A stretch of 64,000 nucleotides of DNA from Diorhabda sublineata (taxonomy: Eukaryota; Arthropoda; Insecta; Coleoptera; Chrysomelidae), in the NCBI RefSeq assembly GCF_026230105.1, contig NC_079476.1, positions 41,158,559 to 41,222,558 of the forward strand. The letters are read 5' to 3'. Under the pieces are notes generated by a model that was given only the letters and a program-made list of their open reading frames with translations, made no database searches and had not been told where the DNA came from. A program made the position numbers and the translations under genes. Shown here piece by piece: positions 1 to 13,300 of this stretch. Each line of letters begins with the position of its first letter. The stretch's first letter is position 1.

Positions 1-2030
1 AGTTGATACGTCAAACGCTACCGAATAACACTAAATAAAAAAAAAGACTAAGTCGTTATGAGAATTCCGCACGCGATGCTTCCTTTACTCGGCATACCAA
101 TAAAATAAATCGATTTCAATTTTTTTTTAATAAATGCGGTGCATGATAATGTTGTAGTCATTAACAATAACTTCAACAAGTTCTTTGAGATCTTGGTAAC
201 ACCAATCAATAATTCACGAGCTTACCCAGAGATGGGTAAACGTCCAAATTTTGAATAATTATTATCATTAAGAAAAGAAACGAAAAACGATCAGCAACAT
301 CTAAGATTTTCCAAAATTAGCAAATGTTCGATATTATATAAAATAATGAACAAAATTTGATAAAAAGAATAATTTTTTCTAAGAATGTGTGCATTTTTGG
401 TATTAGGTTCAAAATAATTAATAAATTCAGTATTTTGAAGTTTCTTTTTAAATCCAGAATGATTAGTTTAGGTTAGGTTAGGTTAGGTTAAGTTAGGTTA
501 GGTTAGGTTAGGTTAGATTAGGGGACTGTGACTATAATCGCATTGCTCAGAAAGTATCAACTCTTCGTTACTCTATTTTCAACTTTTCTTCTTTTATTTA
601 CGGTAATAAACCTTTTAATCTGAATCCGGGGATTGAAGATACTGTTTTTAAATCTCGAACCAAGGCGCGCACGATTCACGCATTTAGCAGTAGAGTAGAG
701 CAGACGCCCAGGGTGCCAAAAAGCCTCTGCTGGCAAAATATTTGAGCGGGGCTCAACTGCCCAAAAATTCCTAAGACATATCTAGACAGAATTCGCCAAT
801 AGAGAAGCTAGAGTAGGTCAAGTTTTTTAGTTTTTGTTTTTAATAAACGTATAATTTGCCTTTTTTTGTATAAATTTGTATAGTTATCAAGGGGCGCCGT
901 AGATATTTCCATCGGGGCGCTGGTACTAAGCATTAGGGTCTGGAATTGATTAACTAGAAGCATAGAACATAATAAAATCAACTGATGGCTATTGGAATCA
1001 TTTTTAAAATAGGAAATACGCGGTTCGTCGTTTTCCAATCACAGACATTTCAAGTAATAAAAGCAACAGAATAAAAAGAAAACTCGTAAGTGCATGTTTC
1101 TATTGAAAATGAAACGCGGGGAAATAAATTATCAATGTTATTTCAATTCGACATACAATTTTCAATCGAAAATCTCAATAGTTTAATATTTTCCTTATAA
1201 TCATGTTTATTTTCTACTTGTTGCTCTAATACAACATCAAAAAATATAATGTGAATACAACAAAATGAATGAAAAGTTTTTTCTTCGGTGTTCTAACATT
1301 CTGTTCACTCTTTCTCGCACGTGTTTCCGTCGCTTGGGAGCGGGTGTGGCCGTCGGATTCGCCGTCGTAAAGAAAAATCGATATGGCTTACAGACGAGTG
1401 AGGAAAAACGTTCATTTTGGAGTGTTTAAATTGGAATCAGTGAAATTCCATCAAAAACGTATGAGATATATTGCATTCCATACTTCAATTATTTTATCTA
1501 CTACATTTTTGTTAATTATCTAACAATCGAATGACCCTTTAATGTACAGATACACGAAAAAACCCAAACAAATGTATCCAATCCAATCCAATCCAATCGC
1601 TACAAATCGTATACTACAGCCATTCAAATCAGCCAATTAGAAGTAAAAAAAAGTCGATCAAATACTATCCCGAGGCTTTGGCGGTCCATCTGTCATCGTT
1701 TATCCTAGCAAACACCCATCTAGTTCTATTTCAACAAACGTTATCAGTAACTTCGCCTTCCAAATTTGAAAACATCAGTCAAAACATTAAAAATACTTCT
1801 TGACAATAATGCAATGGATATTTCCTTCGTGAAACAACGATCCGTTTTTGAAAACTCTTTTTCATTTGTTTATATTGTGCTTGTTCATTAGCAATCTTCG
1901 AATGAATCACAATTTTAGTTTTGAAAACAATAAACACAAATAGAAAATTCACAACTCAGAGTATTTTCAAAACAAATTTGATTTGAAAGCTGCTAACCAG
2001 AATCAACCGCATGTATCTGCAGTACCTACC
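1..2030. other. Non-coding DNA, probably neural cadherin intron
   Basis: Apart from the TTAGG block at 468-522, I see no convincing coding exon on either strand. Short open frames lack recognisable domains. The stretch probably lies in the long first coding intron of neural cadherin, because that gene runs leftward from 17024 and its next exon is not seen anywhere in 1-15703. Confidence 0.5.
468..522. repeat. Interstitial TTAGG telomere-type repeats
   Basis: About ten tandem copies of the pentamer GGTTA (TTAGG), with one variant unit (AAGTTA) in the middle and a decayed right end. TTAGG is the ancestral insect telomere repeat. The block is only 55 bp and is flanked by ordinary unique-looking DNA, so it is interstitial and not a chromosome end. 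Similar short runs also occur inside insect transposable elements, and I cannot tell which applies. Confidence 0.85.
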
Positions 2031-2190
2031 TGGGACATATAACTAGAAGATCAGGAATAATGAAAGGATTAATCATAGAAGACAAACACCCAAGAGGAAG
2101 ACCTCCAACTAGATGGATAGATCAATCAAAACCCTTAATATAAATGACACTACATCATGCTGAAAACAGGATGGACAAGCATGGAAACAA
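2031..2190 (+). pseudogene. Non-LTR retrotransposon relic (reverse transcriptase C-terminal end)
   Basis: Plus-strand translation gives the pattern YLGHITRR, then a KGLIIEDKHPRGRPPTRW-like stretch, then QAWKQLL, broken by frameshifts. This is the C-terminal 'gluing' segment that follows the reverse transcriptase in insect endonuclease/reverse-transcriptase elements (a GHV-R, then GRPRTRW, then W..L pattern). Only about 50 codons survive and no intact frame exists. The assignment rests on pattern memory, not an alignment. Confidence 0.55.
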
Positions 2191-3609
2191 CTGCTGAGGC
2201 AAATATAAATGATGTCACTTCATCCTTTGGAAGATAATGGAAAGAGGAGAAAGACTTTTTCCGCTGTACCAATCAGATCGATAGAGTACTGAGAAACCTC
2301 AGTTAACAACAACATAATTAAACTCGAATTCAACGTTGTGAGTGAGAATGAAGGAGAATAGAATGAATGTTGATAATGGAAATGATGAAAAAGAAGACGC
2401 AAATCAAAAGGAAGAGCATTGCACTAGAAACGAGCTTTACAAGAAGTAAAGAATAAAACTAAATAAAGAAGAAATATTACCTTAGCAGAAGAGGTTGCAA
2501 ATAAGTAAGTAGTAGACAAAACTACTCTGTATTTCGTAATTCTACTATTATATGTCTTTAGAAAACTGTCAGAGACATATACGTACCATCAATGGATAGT
2601 TTAAATAGAATCGAGAATCAAATCAATTTATTTGAAGTATCCATATTTGAAATGGTAGAATCGAGTACATTCCCAAGTTACTGTTAGTATTAAATATTGT
2701 ATTTTCCTCGTACACAGTTCACAGCTCGATATAACAGTTTATTTCTCGTGAATGTATTTCCTTTCAACATGAAATCTTCCTGTAATATCTGCATTTCCTT
2801 CCGGTTAAAGTGCATGTTGAGGTTAGTACAAATTCACGTTTCGAAATTTATCGGTATACGTATTGCAATAAATTCAATAGAGATAAGAGATACAGTGTAA
2901 TGAACAATTTGAATATATTAGACAAATTTGTAAAAATTTGAAACATCTCATATCGAATTCGTAGATTTATATATGAAATAGAAAAGTTGGAGACCTTTGT
3001 GCTTTGAAGTCACCATAGGATATAGTCCATTGAGCTTTAGTTTGATTAATTACATCGATTCGATACTCCCAATTAGTCTAATACAAAAAAATCAGGTGCG
3101 GTAGCTTTAGAATTTACTGATATCGCGTGTTTCCATTTCATTTGAATAAGAGAAAATTGGTTACTGTAAATTTACCGATTTGCGTCTCTTCATCCGAGAA
3201 TTAAATCATATATCTATAGATCGATAGTTATTCTTTGAAAAAGAAACCACTAGTGACTACAACAAATCAATCGCATCCAATATATTATTTTTAAAACGAC
3301 AAGGTACAAAATAATCTCCTCAGCTTAATTGCTCAAGCTTACCGGATAATTCTGTTGGAAGTTTCATTCTGGTGAATATTTCTCTTCCAGCTTGCACTTC
3401 AAATAACTCTTCTAGTAAACAGGTCGATCATTGTGGCGAGTGGGTGGAATTATTTAATAAAATAAAACTCAATTTTCAGCACAATAATTTTGGTTCGGCT
3501 GTAATTTTAATTTATGGAGTCGGAATCTTTACTACGAGTAAAATCCGAGAAGTACCTGGCCTGAAATAGAGATGGCAGTAGTTGTTTGAATAATACCACT
3601 GTATTAGAA
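2191..3609. other. No gene seen
   Basis: AT-rich sequence with short unsupported frames only. No domain, RNA gene or tandem repeat is recognisable on either strand. Confidence 0.4.
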
Positions 3610-4035
3610 AGTACACAATCTGTTCAGCATATCAGAAAATCCACAAAGCGGTAGTGGATGATCGTCGTCTAGAAGTGCGCGAGCTAGCAGACATCGAGGA
3701 TTTCAAACAACTATCAAAACAAGGGACTGAAAAGGGAGAACCAGCTCCAAAGAAGACAAAGACCGATCCATCTGCAGGCAAGGCCATGGCGTCGGTTTTT
3801 TGGGATCATCCGTTATTGCGATGGCCAACATCGATAAATTAAAGTTTGAATTACAATGTCATGGTCCCTATTCGCCAGATTTAGCCCCCTCGGATTATTG
3901 TCTATTGTCGAACTTATTGAACATCGCTGAGAAAAGTTTTATGGAGCTAAAAGGAGATTACGTTGAAAAACAAATATATTTTCTTCATTGGGCCAGGTAC
4001 TTCTCGAACAATCCTCGTAGTAGATGTTGAAGGGG
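3610..4035 (+). pseudogene. Fossil mariner transposase (internally deleted)
   Basis: Plus-strand frames give, in order, DRRLEVRELAD (N-terminal DNA-binding region), SKQGTEKGEPAPKKTK and AGKAMASVFWD (catalytic core), then KLKFELQCHGPYSPDLAPSDY and finally ELKGDYVEK (C-terminus). These are the hallmark segments of mariner (DD34D) transposases in the right order. Large stretches between them are missing, and at least one frameshift separates the two open frames (breaking near 3800-3840). A complete transposase is about 345 aa and under 130 codons remain, so this copy is dead. A second tail-only fragment of a closely similar element lies at 25375-25460. Confidence 0.8.
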
Positions 4036-4689
4036 ATATATGGACGATCAATTGATATTTTTTTAGATAATTTTATCAATAAAAATAATGAATAATTACA
4101 ACTAACGTTTTTATAGGTAACTAATTGATGAATTACGGCTGGAGCTGTACAATTTATCTGCGTGAATTATGACCTATTCTTATATAATACACTATAATTG
4201 TTCAATTATTACTTTACAAATGCGGATTTCTATTTTAATAATAAAAATTGCACATGTTTCGAAAGCTCAAACCAATAAAATATTCTCAATTCTAATTTAG
4301 ACGCAATGACCTCTCCAACATTAGTTGTTTTATACAGTAGCTGCCTCGTTTGTTATGCACATGTTTACGAATTACTTTCAGGTGGAGTCTGTAAGGTCTC
4401 GAAATATAAATTCACTGGCGGACATTTTAATTATTGTGGAAGAGACAAGAATGAATTTTCCTATCATATTCGTTAAGATATATAAGTTATTAAACATAAT
4501 GAATTAGGTAGGGAAAATCTTTGAAATGGTTAAAACAAAATTAAGGATTTGATAGAAACAAAAATGCTACTCGGAGGCAGTATTCAGCGAAACCCTAAAG
4601 AATACAACTGCAGGCATAAAAATCAATGGAAACATTGTAAACAATCTTCGTGGTAGTGACCAGTAGCCTACCAAAACTTCAATCTCTTA

Positions 4690-5100
4690 TAGACGTCATT
4701 ATAGAAGCAAACTATTGGTATTCTCAAAAATACAAAGAAGCTCCACCCTAAGACTCCATGGAAAGATCATTGTACAAGTGTCATCTCTAAGATAACAAGG
4801 ATTGAGTAAGCGCGGAAAACTCTGAACAACATGAGGAAACTTGTGGCAAACCGCAACCTCAGCCTGGAACTCCGGATCAGAATGCTTCCTGTTCTTCTGT
4901 AAGGATTCGAAAGTTAGACCATGGGTGTGGAGAAGAAAATTGTTGCTTTCGAAATGTAAGCTTACAGGCGAATGCTGCGGATATCTTTGAACATAAGACA
5001 AACTTAGAGGTCTTACGGTAAATGAGTAATTTCTCACGACAATCAAGGAGGGAAAATTGCAGTACCCACGACATAAAATGAGGCGAGCCAAATACAAAAA
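4690..5100. other. Possible transposon-derived stretch, unassigned
   Basis: A 132-codon open frame exists on the minus strand (4699-5097) without any recognisable domain. The plus-strand frames give a charged, interrupted translation that resembles repetitive-element coding debris more than a gene. Codon choice and lack of splice or start context argue against a real minus-strand gene. I could not assign a family. Confidence 0.2.
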
Positions 5101-5879
5101 TATAATTTAATAAAGACAGTAGTTGCTAATAGATCAAGTTCATGGTTCCTTTTGGAGAAAATGCCCTTTCCACGTCTATGATTCCGTTTGATGTTTTCGA
5201 GACAATATCCAGATGGTATGCATGTTACAGTGAAACTAAATATTCCGATATTTTCATTTATATCTTTTCAATGGCAAATTCAAATAAAACAATGGAAATA
5301 TGAATGGAATATTTGCCAGGAATAAATTAACTTTTCAAATTCTATGTTTATACATTCATTCAAAGATCATACAGAGTGTTATAATAGAGTTTATGCTGCT
5401 TTGATTATCACTTTCTTCTTAAAAAATCACTTATTCATAATTATATTTATAAACACCTTCTCTACAACCCTGAAACATCGATTATCCTCTTGTTAAAACA
5501 TTTCCATGCATTTAGTCTTTTCGCTATTCATCCTGAACTTTATCTTTTTTATTCCTTTCCCATTCTCCTGTATACTTGTTCTAATTTACCTTGTGATCTA
5601 GCTGGAAAGCAAATTTGATGCTTCCGATTGAAGATTAAGACGTGTGTGTGTGTGTATTTGCACTTTCCCTACGATATGGAATCCGCTTCCTTCACACACT
5701 TCTTCTGATAAACTTCCTTCCCACAATACTTTAATCTCTATGCTATCCAGGATATCAATGGGAGGACTGGAAGATGGAATATGAATCGGGAGAAAAGCTA
5801 AATATATGGAAATTTAAAGAAAAAAGAAACAGTGAAGACAATTGACCTCATCTTCGAAGTAGTGGACATCTTGTCATGC

Positions 5880-6170
5880 AAAATAATTAGCAGAGTAACC
5901 AAATTAGAGTCTACAAGACTGCGATAAAACCAGGAGTTGCATACGTCGATGAAACTTCGAGACTAACAAATATGGACGAAGAAAAACTAAGGATGTATGA
6001 TTGTAGCGGACTTAGGTGCTATGAAATTAAGAATACAGGAAAAACAGCAGGCTACAAGGAAAATCATAGAATGGAGACCGAACGAAAACCGATTGTGCAA
6101 GATATGCAAAATATGGGAGTACGTGACTGGATTTTTGCTATTAATCTTTATTGTCTGAAGCCTCCTTGGT
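5880..6170 (+). pseudogene. Non-LTR retrotransposon relic (post-RT region)
   Basis: Plus-strand frames read RVTKLES, then PGVAYVDETSRLTNMDEEKLR, then EWRPNE and NMGVRDW, spread over two frames with stops between. This is the order seen after the reverse-transcriptase palm in insect endonuclease/RT elements (a 'KPG..Y..E...L...DE.KLR' stretch, then 'EW.PNE.R.RGRP', then 'MGV.DW'). It is a relic with several frameshifts. A (GT)n run of about 14 bp at 5642-5655 lies upstream. Confidence 0.55.
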
Positions 6171-7566
6171 GATGAGTTGGTTGCTTAGCGAATATTTCAA
6201 TCATGAAAATACGTAGCAGATAATTACAATTTTAAGAAAAATATAAAAATGATTTGATTGTCGTAATCGTTTCATTTCGGACTCTCAATACACAAAAACT
6301 TGTGTTGAACAAATGTTAGTTTACCATGTTGAAATAACGGCCTTTTGATTCTTGAGAGGTATACTTAGATGACATGAAGAGTTTTCTTGATTATACACAC
6401 CATTAATTGCTTCTTAATGCTTCGAGAACGGCTCACATCTACCCTAACACTTGAAAGGTTCTGGGTAAAATATTATCCAGTCTATTTTATTATTTTTCAT
6501 AGTTTCGAATAGTTTTTTTTGTATTTTTAATCATATTTTTGTTAGAAGAGTAATAAAAAAAATAGAAAGCACCCTCAGCATGTACGATCTGTAATCGTAT
6601 ATCAAAATATATTAAAAATATGGAGAAAAATATGGTTTTCGCTGAAGAATTAAAATTTAGTTCGGATAGAATGGAAATTTATAACTAGGAACACTCCTCA
6701 CTGACATACAAGAAAATATGTATCAAAAGGAATCTAATTTTCGTCCTTCAGATTTGCAGTAAATTGCTTTTTGAAAATTTTCAACAGCAAGAAAATTCTC
6801 GCTTTCTCACAGTTCCTAATTTGATTAAAATACTTTACATATAAATAGAAATTCGCACACTAAAAACTTTTTTGATCTTCATTTGCCGTAATTTAAATTC
6901 TCGTTCTGTCGAAAATATTCAATTAGATTATTTCTATGGAAAACCTCGTATTCGTGCAGCTGACATTTATAAAACTGATTTGATATGTACATAGGGGGAT
7001 TGTACAATGAAAATACCGTTTACGAGCCCAGCTCCGGTAAAGTTCGAGTCCTTACGAAATAAAAGTTTCTTCATAAATTCTAAATAACTCCTTTTAGACA
7101 CAATCTAGTATTTGCATCAATCTCATGGTTCTTTGTTTTACCTTCTTCTTGTACAAGGCAAGTCTCTTTGGAAACACCTGGAAATTTTCACCCCGAACCG
7201 TCACTAGTGATCACAAAGTATAAGTACCAAAAGAAAATGACGCAAAGATCTTCAAAACACTAATTATATTTCAATCACGTGATTTACAGACCTTAATATC
7301 GACTTTAATCTACTTAAACTTTCTCAAATTTGCAGCAAATATTTTTACGAAATAAGAACTGAATTGTTCATGGTCCGGTTTCCTCTAAACCAAGACGTAT
7401 CTATCGCAGTTACTATGACGGAACCAAAACTTATCTAAGAATAAACAATTTCTTCATTAGTTTATGGTTCAGTTACAATATTTCTCTATCCATGGTATAT
7501 GTGTCAAGTCACGTATGAGTTCCTGGGACATCTGAAGGAGATAAAAAAATTTTTGGTATCTCTTTA

Positions 7567-7800
7567 GCACACCAGAAGTGAACCTTGGAAGTTTCCGAAG
7601 AAAATTAAACGTGATTTGGCAAGGCAGACTGGTAGCGTTCGACGACACTCTGGAGAACACTAGAAGTGAACCTTGGAACTCGTAGTTTCCGAAGAATGTC
7701 AAACTTTGAAATCAATATCTCCACGAGGCGATGAAGTGAGACTGGCGGTATTGAACGGCTCTCTGGTAGGACTCTACATCACACCAGAACTGATCACTCT
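7567..7800. repeat. Imperfect tandem duplication, about 90-125 bp units
   Basis: The sequence ACAC(C/T)AGAAGTGAACCTTGG followed by a GTTTCCGAAGAA block occurs at about 7567 and again at about 7662. A GACTGG(T/C) .. TTGAACGG/TTCGACG .. CTCTGG block also recurs, and a third partial start (ACACCAGAACTGA) appears near 7781. Units differ by small indels. No coding function was recognised. Confidence 0.5.
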
Positions 7801-10312
7801 GCTGGTCAATGCAAATGTCTTCCTTCTTTCATCAAAGCACTTCATTTTAGATCGAATCCTTCCAACACAGTCTTGATTTTCCACTATCCCGTGATGAGCC
7901 TTTATAGAGAAGAACTCTGTTTGGAAAATATAGATCACTTCTTTGTAAACATTACAGTAGAGTTAGTTTAGTTGTGTAAAATTCATCACCAAGTGATTAT
8001 TTTATTTTTCCATTTGATGAACACGGTCTGAATTGTCTATATTTATTGCGATCCAAGCAGGCCTCGTCTCTTTGATCTACAGGGTTTTCCTTAGTGGTGT
8101 CCAAGAAGTGACGTTTTGTATATTTCCAGCTAGTTCAGCATTACTACGAAGTTTGAAAATTAACTTCGAACTCTGATATGCAGTTTAAATACTATATACA
8201 AATTATGTGAGTGCACTCCTTGGAAAGCTGAGCTATTTTAGTCTTAACTTTTTACGCTAGACGTTGTAAAGAGTTGTATTCGTCATCTATAGACGATATT
8301 CACGATTTTTTTGGAATTACTCCACTGCGAACGCCTACAATCACGAATCGCGACACCGGTTTCGATTTCCTAAATCCTATTGACTGCGCCAGAAATGTTT
8401 CTATATCTCAAACTTAGTTTTTTAGAAAAATATTATATTATTTAAATCAATTATCATCTAGAAGGCTTGAATCAAAAGTGAACAACAAAAAAATGGTATC
8501 GATTGTATACGAGTGTGTTTTGGGAAATATCTGTTGGTACGTTGAGTAGTAGTGATTAAAAATAGGGGCTTGTGCTCCCTACTCTATTTTCTCGCTAAAT
8601 CGATATGTTAGTTACGATCTGATCTACTACTGGATCAACGTGTATGTTGTAGGGACCTCCAGAAAGGTCAAAACTGTATTAATAGTGGTCTGTAAGCAGC
8701 TCAAGCAACTTCTAACTTTATGTTATATAACCAGCCCTATTTTTCAATAATCTCTGAAAAACTTGTATAATTTTATAAATTTAAATGGATATTACACAAT
8801 GTTCCCACAGAATTTTGACCTAGTTTACTTAAAATAGGTTCCAGTAGAAGTTAATTATAAAAATAGATGATTATAACTTGTCAGTTCACTAGACGCATTG
8901 GTCATTGTTATTAACGTTTAAACGTTTAATTGAATTAGATAACAGACCGAGCAGGAAAGAAGGAAGTAGACATTGAACTTCCTCTTTTATTAAGGGCTAT
9001 TTTATTTCGCGGAAAATAATGATAAATTTTTGTATTTGCTCAAACTGTATTATAGTCCATTCGATTCGCATTCAAAGCCATATTAACTAACTGAAAAGTA
9101 TAAAAAGAAGGCAAAGAAGATATAATCAAGTTGTTGCTAGACTATAGTCTTAAACCAACTGAATGTTAGAGGCGAAGAAAACTTCATCCGACAGTACCAG
9201 AATAACTTGTTTACAATGACATTTGAAGATTTTAAAGAAAACAACTACTTCCAGAAACAACTGAAACTTCGGTCTCCCTTCTCGGCCTTAGTCCCTTGTC
9301 TCTGTCACTGCGTTAATCGCCATCTTAACGTGCTTCATCGTTAATAATCGAAAGAGCGTGCAGAACACATTCGTATATCCCAGAACTTAAATGAATTGTA
9401 TTGAAAGGCGATTGTGAAGTATTAAAAATTTTCTGTTGAATAAATGTTCTTTTAATTTATCGTTATATGAATTATGTATCACAATATTGAATAAATTATT
9501 ATGTTATAAAGAATATGAAACAATATTTACGTCGTTGAAATCTCTCTCAGATTATTTATTTGGGTCGCACCGTCTCCTTTGGTATTAAGTTTCTGATATC
9601 CCGCCGATTCTATCTTGATCCTCCAAATATTATTTGTCCGACATACTCTTTCAAGTAGTAAGCTCAAGAATTAATGGAAAAAAGACGTATCTTTTTGAAA
9701 GCCGAAGATCTATTGGCGATCTAAACGACAAGCCATAAAATATCAACTACCCGGAAAGCCCATTGTGATGGCTGTACAAAAAGAAACAAAGAGATTACAT
9801 GACAGGACATACAAGTGCTATTATATATTTTATGGCAATTATCCAATCCTTTTACTGCATTATATAAATTAATAATTGATAATAAGTGAAAAGTTATGGA
9901 ATCATAACTTCCGTTATCCAATAAAAAATTTCACTTTGACTTGAAAGCATAATATTTTTATATAAAGACACAAAAAAGTTATCCGATTGGTGAGTGACCT
10001 CTTAGACTAACTGTACTTCTTGTCACAGAGAGATTCGTTGGTTAAAGTTTGGTAGGATAAGAAGATTTTTTGTAGGCCCTGATATAGGAATAGCTCCTCT
10101 GCAGGGCTGGGGTTGTGGTGGTTTCGTTGGGTTATGTTTGCCTAACTATTTGGTTAGGGGAGATTTTGGCCAAAAGAAAACTTGTAAACAAAAACGATCA
10201 ATCTCGGTGTGTTTTTTTATCTTTGAGGGGCTTTATTTGTTATTTTTTTTGTATTTTTAATTTAGGGCTGGCGGGTACTGTTGCGGCTGTATTATTGCCT
10301 ATCGTCGGCCAT

Positions 10313-10358
10313 TTGACCGGAGAACCGGTTCATCAGGTTGCAGGGAAACCGCAGAAAA
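10313..10358. repeat. Dispersed repeat, copy 1
   Basis: A 46-nt stretch containing GGAGAACCGGTTCATCAGG and GGGAAACCGCAGAAAA is matched, with roughly eight differences, by 22802-22848. The two copies are about 12.5 kb apart in the same orientation. They probably derive from one transposable element family that I cannot name. Confidence 0.5.
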
Positions 10359-13300
10359 TCTACAACACCGACTATACCTTGTCTCAATTTAAACAAGGAA
10401 TTTTATAAACTGTGTTAGGCAATTCATTGGTTGTTGTTTTAGCCTTTATTACAATAAAAATAGATTGAATAATAAAGGTTTGACTGTACGCTGCCAATGG
10501 TGCAATTGTGCAATGGTAAGGGTTTATAAATCGTTTTGTGGACTCACGTCAACGTCAAGGATGTGATTTTCCATAAAAAAAACTTTTTTTTATGAAACAT
10601 TGGAACAGAAATGTCAAGGAATCTTGATCTTAGTCACTTATTGGTTTCCTATCCCATCAATTTCATTATCTTAGTTTCTAATAAATTTAGTGTCCAGAAA
10701 AGGTAACTATTTTCAGTATTCTTCCTTTCTAAATAATAATTTTTTTAAATTAATTAACAAATTTTAAGACACAGCAAATCTCAAGTAATTTTTATACTTC
10801 ATTAGATGTTTTTACATTGTACTAGTTTCAGAAAGCTAGGAAATATATTGCAGCTAGTACACTTTGGTGTTTAATTCGCCACGTTCCCGCTATGAAAACG
10901 CTGATTAGACTACGTATACAAACATATTATTATTCAACTTCTTCGTTATATTTATTAATATTATCAGTTAGGACTATCGCTGAACTTTTTCGTAACTATA
11001 AATTCCATCAACGATTCTACTAGTTATATTTTTAATCTATAAAAGCGAGGTAAGATTTTATCAAAAGCTCGAAGACTTGTTAATTAACGACATAAAATTT
11101 TTATAGTTTGAAGCAGAACATGAATTATGCAGTCACATTTTCAAATGTAATTTCTTGAAAATGAAAAAAAATTTGCTCGCGTGACGCCGATTTGATAGGG
11201 ATCAGTCTGATAAGCTAAAAATTACGTGACCCACAAATATGTTGAGATTGGTGTATCAACTCGTATTTTGGAAAACTTTAATGGTAGTTAGCGCATTTGC
11301 ATGTTAATCAACAACACATTTTGTAAAATTGTTGGATAAAATTACGACATATAACAGATTTATCATAAATCTTACTTTGATATTAGTAAGTAGCGTATTT
11401 GAAGATCAAATATCTAAATTCTTTGATATCTAACTCTTTCTTCACCACTTTTTGTATGCTTTTTATTCTAATTAAACATAATGAACAAAATTTTGTTGTT
11501 TGGAACTACTTTCCGTGGTTATTTTTTACATAATTCAACTAGGGAATAAAACGATTTCATTTAATACGATTAAATGAAATTGTGAAAATTGCCTTGGCAG
11601 TGAACGTGTTGAATATCAATAATCTCAAAGTTTATCTATACAAGTACACAATAGCCAGATACATCTGGTGAATAGATCTGAGACTACCTATTTTAGACAA
11701 CGTATCTTTTTTACTAAAGACAACATCATTATAAATACAAAGTCTGTCTCCTGAGTTTTAACGATGAGGTATCAGATAAAAAAAAACATTTTATTTAAAT
11801 TGGGATATTATCACTTATGTTTCATTTATATGGTAAGATAATATTACGAAAAAACAATAGGATTTTTATTTCCACTAGATAGAAAAACGATTTTAATATA
11901 AAAATATAAAATAACAAAGATTTTTCGAAGGGTGTCTTCATTATCATTATTTCCCTTTGTATATATAGTTATCTCGGTCCTCCGTATTTTAAGATTTCGT
12001 TTACAATCAATCAATATACAAAATGTGCCTATTAAGTAACTAATCAGATGATTAGTTTGTCTTTAAACAAATCATTGTAGCCGTTGCCTTCGTTTGTATA
12101 AGTCCCGTAAAAATTATCGACGTTTTTACATGAACGGCAACTGAAACTTATAATTTATTGAAACCATTCTATGGCAATGAGTGATTGTCGCGTCCACGTG
12201 TTTTTTAATGGTTTAAACGCTTTCAAGATGACCGAGAAGATGTTGAAGAGTCTTCTTCGTTCTGACCATAGGCTAAGTATTCGTACGATTCAGCTGATTC
12301 TATGAGAATTCTAGCCAAATACAACAAATGTAAAACCTAATTCGACAGATCTTGCACCGTTCTTGGTCAAATCTACATTAAAAGAAACAATATTTGAGTC
12401 TGGTGAAGCTGCGAAAGCAAAAGCAACTAAACACCAGTCTCGTTATTCAAAATCCACGCTTTTCAGAAACATTGTTTGTCTATTTTACTCTTTACCACAA
12501 TGGTTTTATGGTCTGTTAGTACTTAGCATTTTTAAGTTGTTATTTTTTTGCACACAATGTTGGGTATTTCTTTTTTGATCTGTTCATTCTCTAGCTACGC
12601 ATTTCCTTCAACAACTGGAGCTCTTTGTTTGTCGTGGTTATTGCCCACACATCTCATTGCGTTAATTGCTGTTTCGTCTTTAGTTTTTGCTTGTCTAAAG
12701 TTATTTCTTTAAATTTGTAGGGAGTCTTTCACTATTTAGTTATCTGCGGCACTAGTATGGTTAATTTTTGCACCATATCTGTTTTCCTGAATCCCCAACC
12801 ACTATCTGATCTTTTAGCATTAAGTAGTCTGCTCTTGCATGAATTCTATTCAATTAATGATTATTACTATTGAATAAAATAACTCCATGTTGTCAAATTT
12901 AGCACACTGTATCAAAATTAAACCCCTTTTGTTAAGAAGGTTCCATTTTTTTTTTCAATTTAACGTCACATTCAAATAAACGAATATAATAATAATTCAT
13001 CATCATAAAGACAACTGGTTATTCGTTGAAAACACCCTGAGTTTCGACAAAATTAACTTTCTCTTTATGATATATGGTTTAATGACCATTCGCCAACGTC
13101 ATTATTATTAATATTATGGTGGTTAAGAATAATTATATCGAATTAAAAGTGACTGGTCGAAGAAAAAGATGCTGGTAGATCTTCTCGCACATATTACGTA
13201 CTTTATGGGGTTTTAATAACGCGTCATAAAGACTTGTAAATAAACAAAAAGAAAATGTTGAGTGTCTATTAAAATTTAACTCGTTAAGTCAGTGGGACGA

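Noticed and set aside
4699..5097. 132-codon minus-strand open frame
   Set aside because: Translation has no recognisable motif and the composition suits a chance frame over repetitive debris.
10115..10408. 97-codon plus-strand open frame with hydrophobic segments
   Set aside because: No domain, no splice or start context, and its end overlaps a dispersed repeat also found at 22802.
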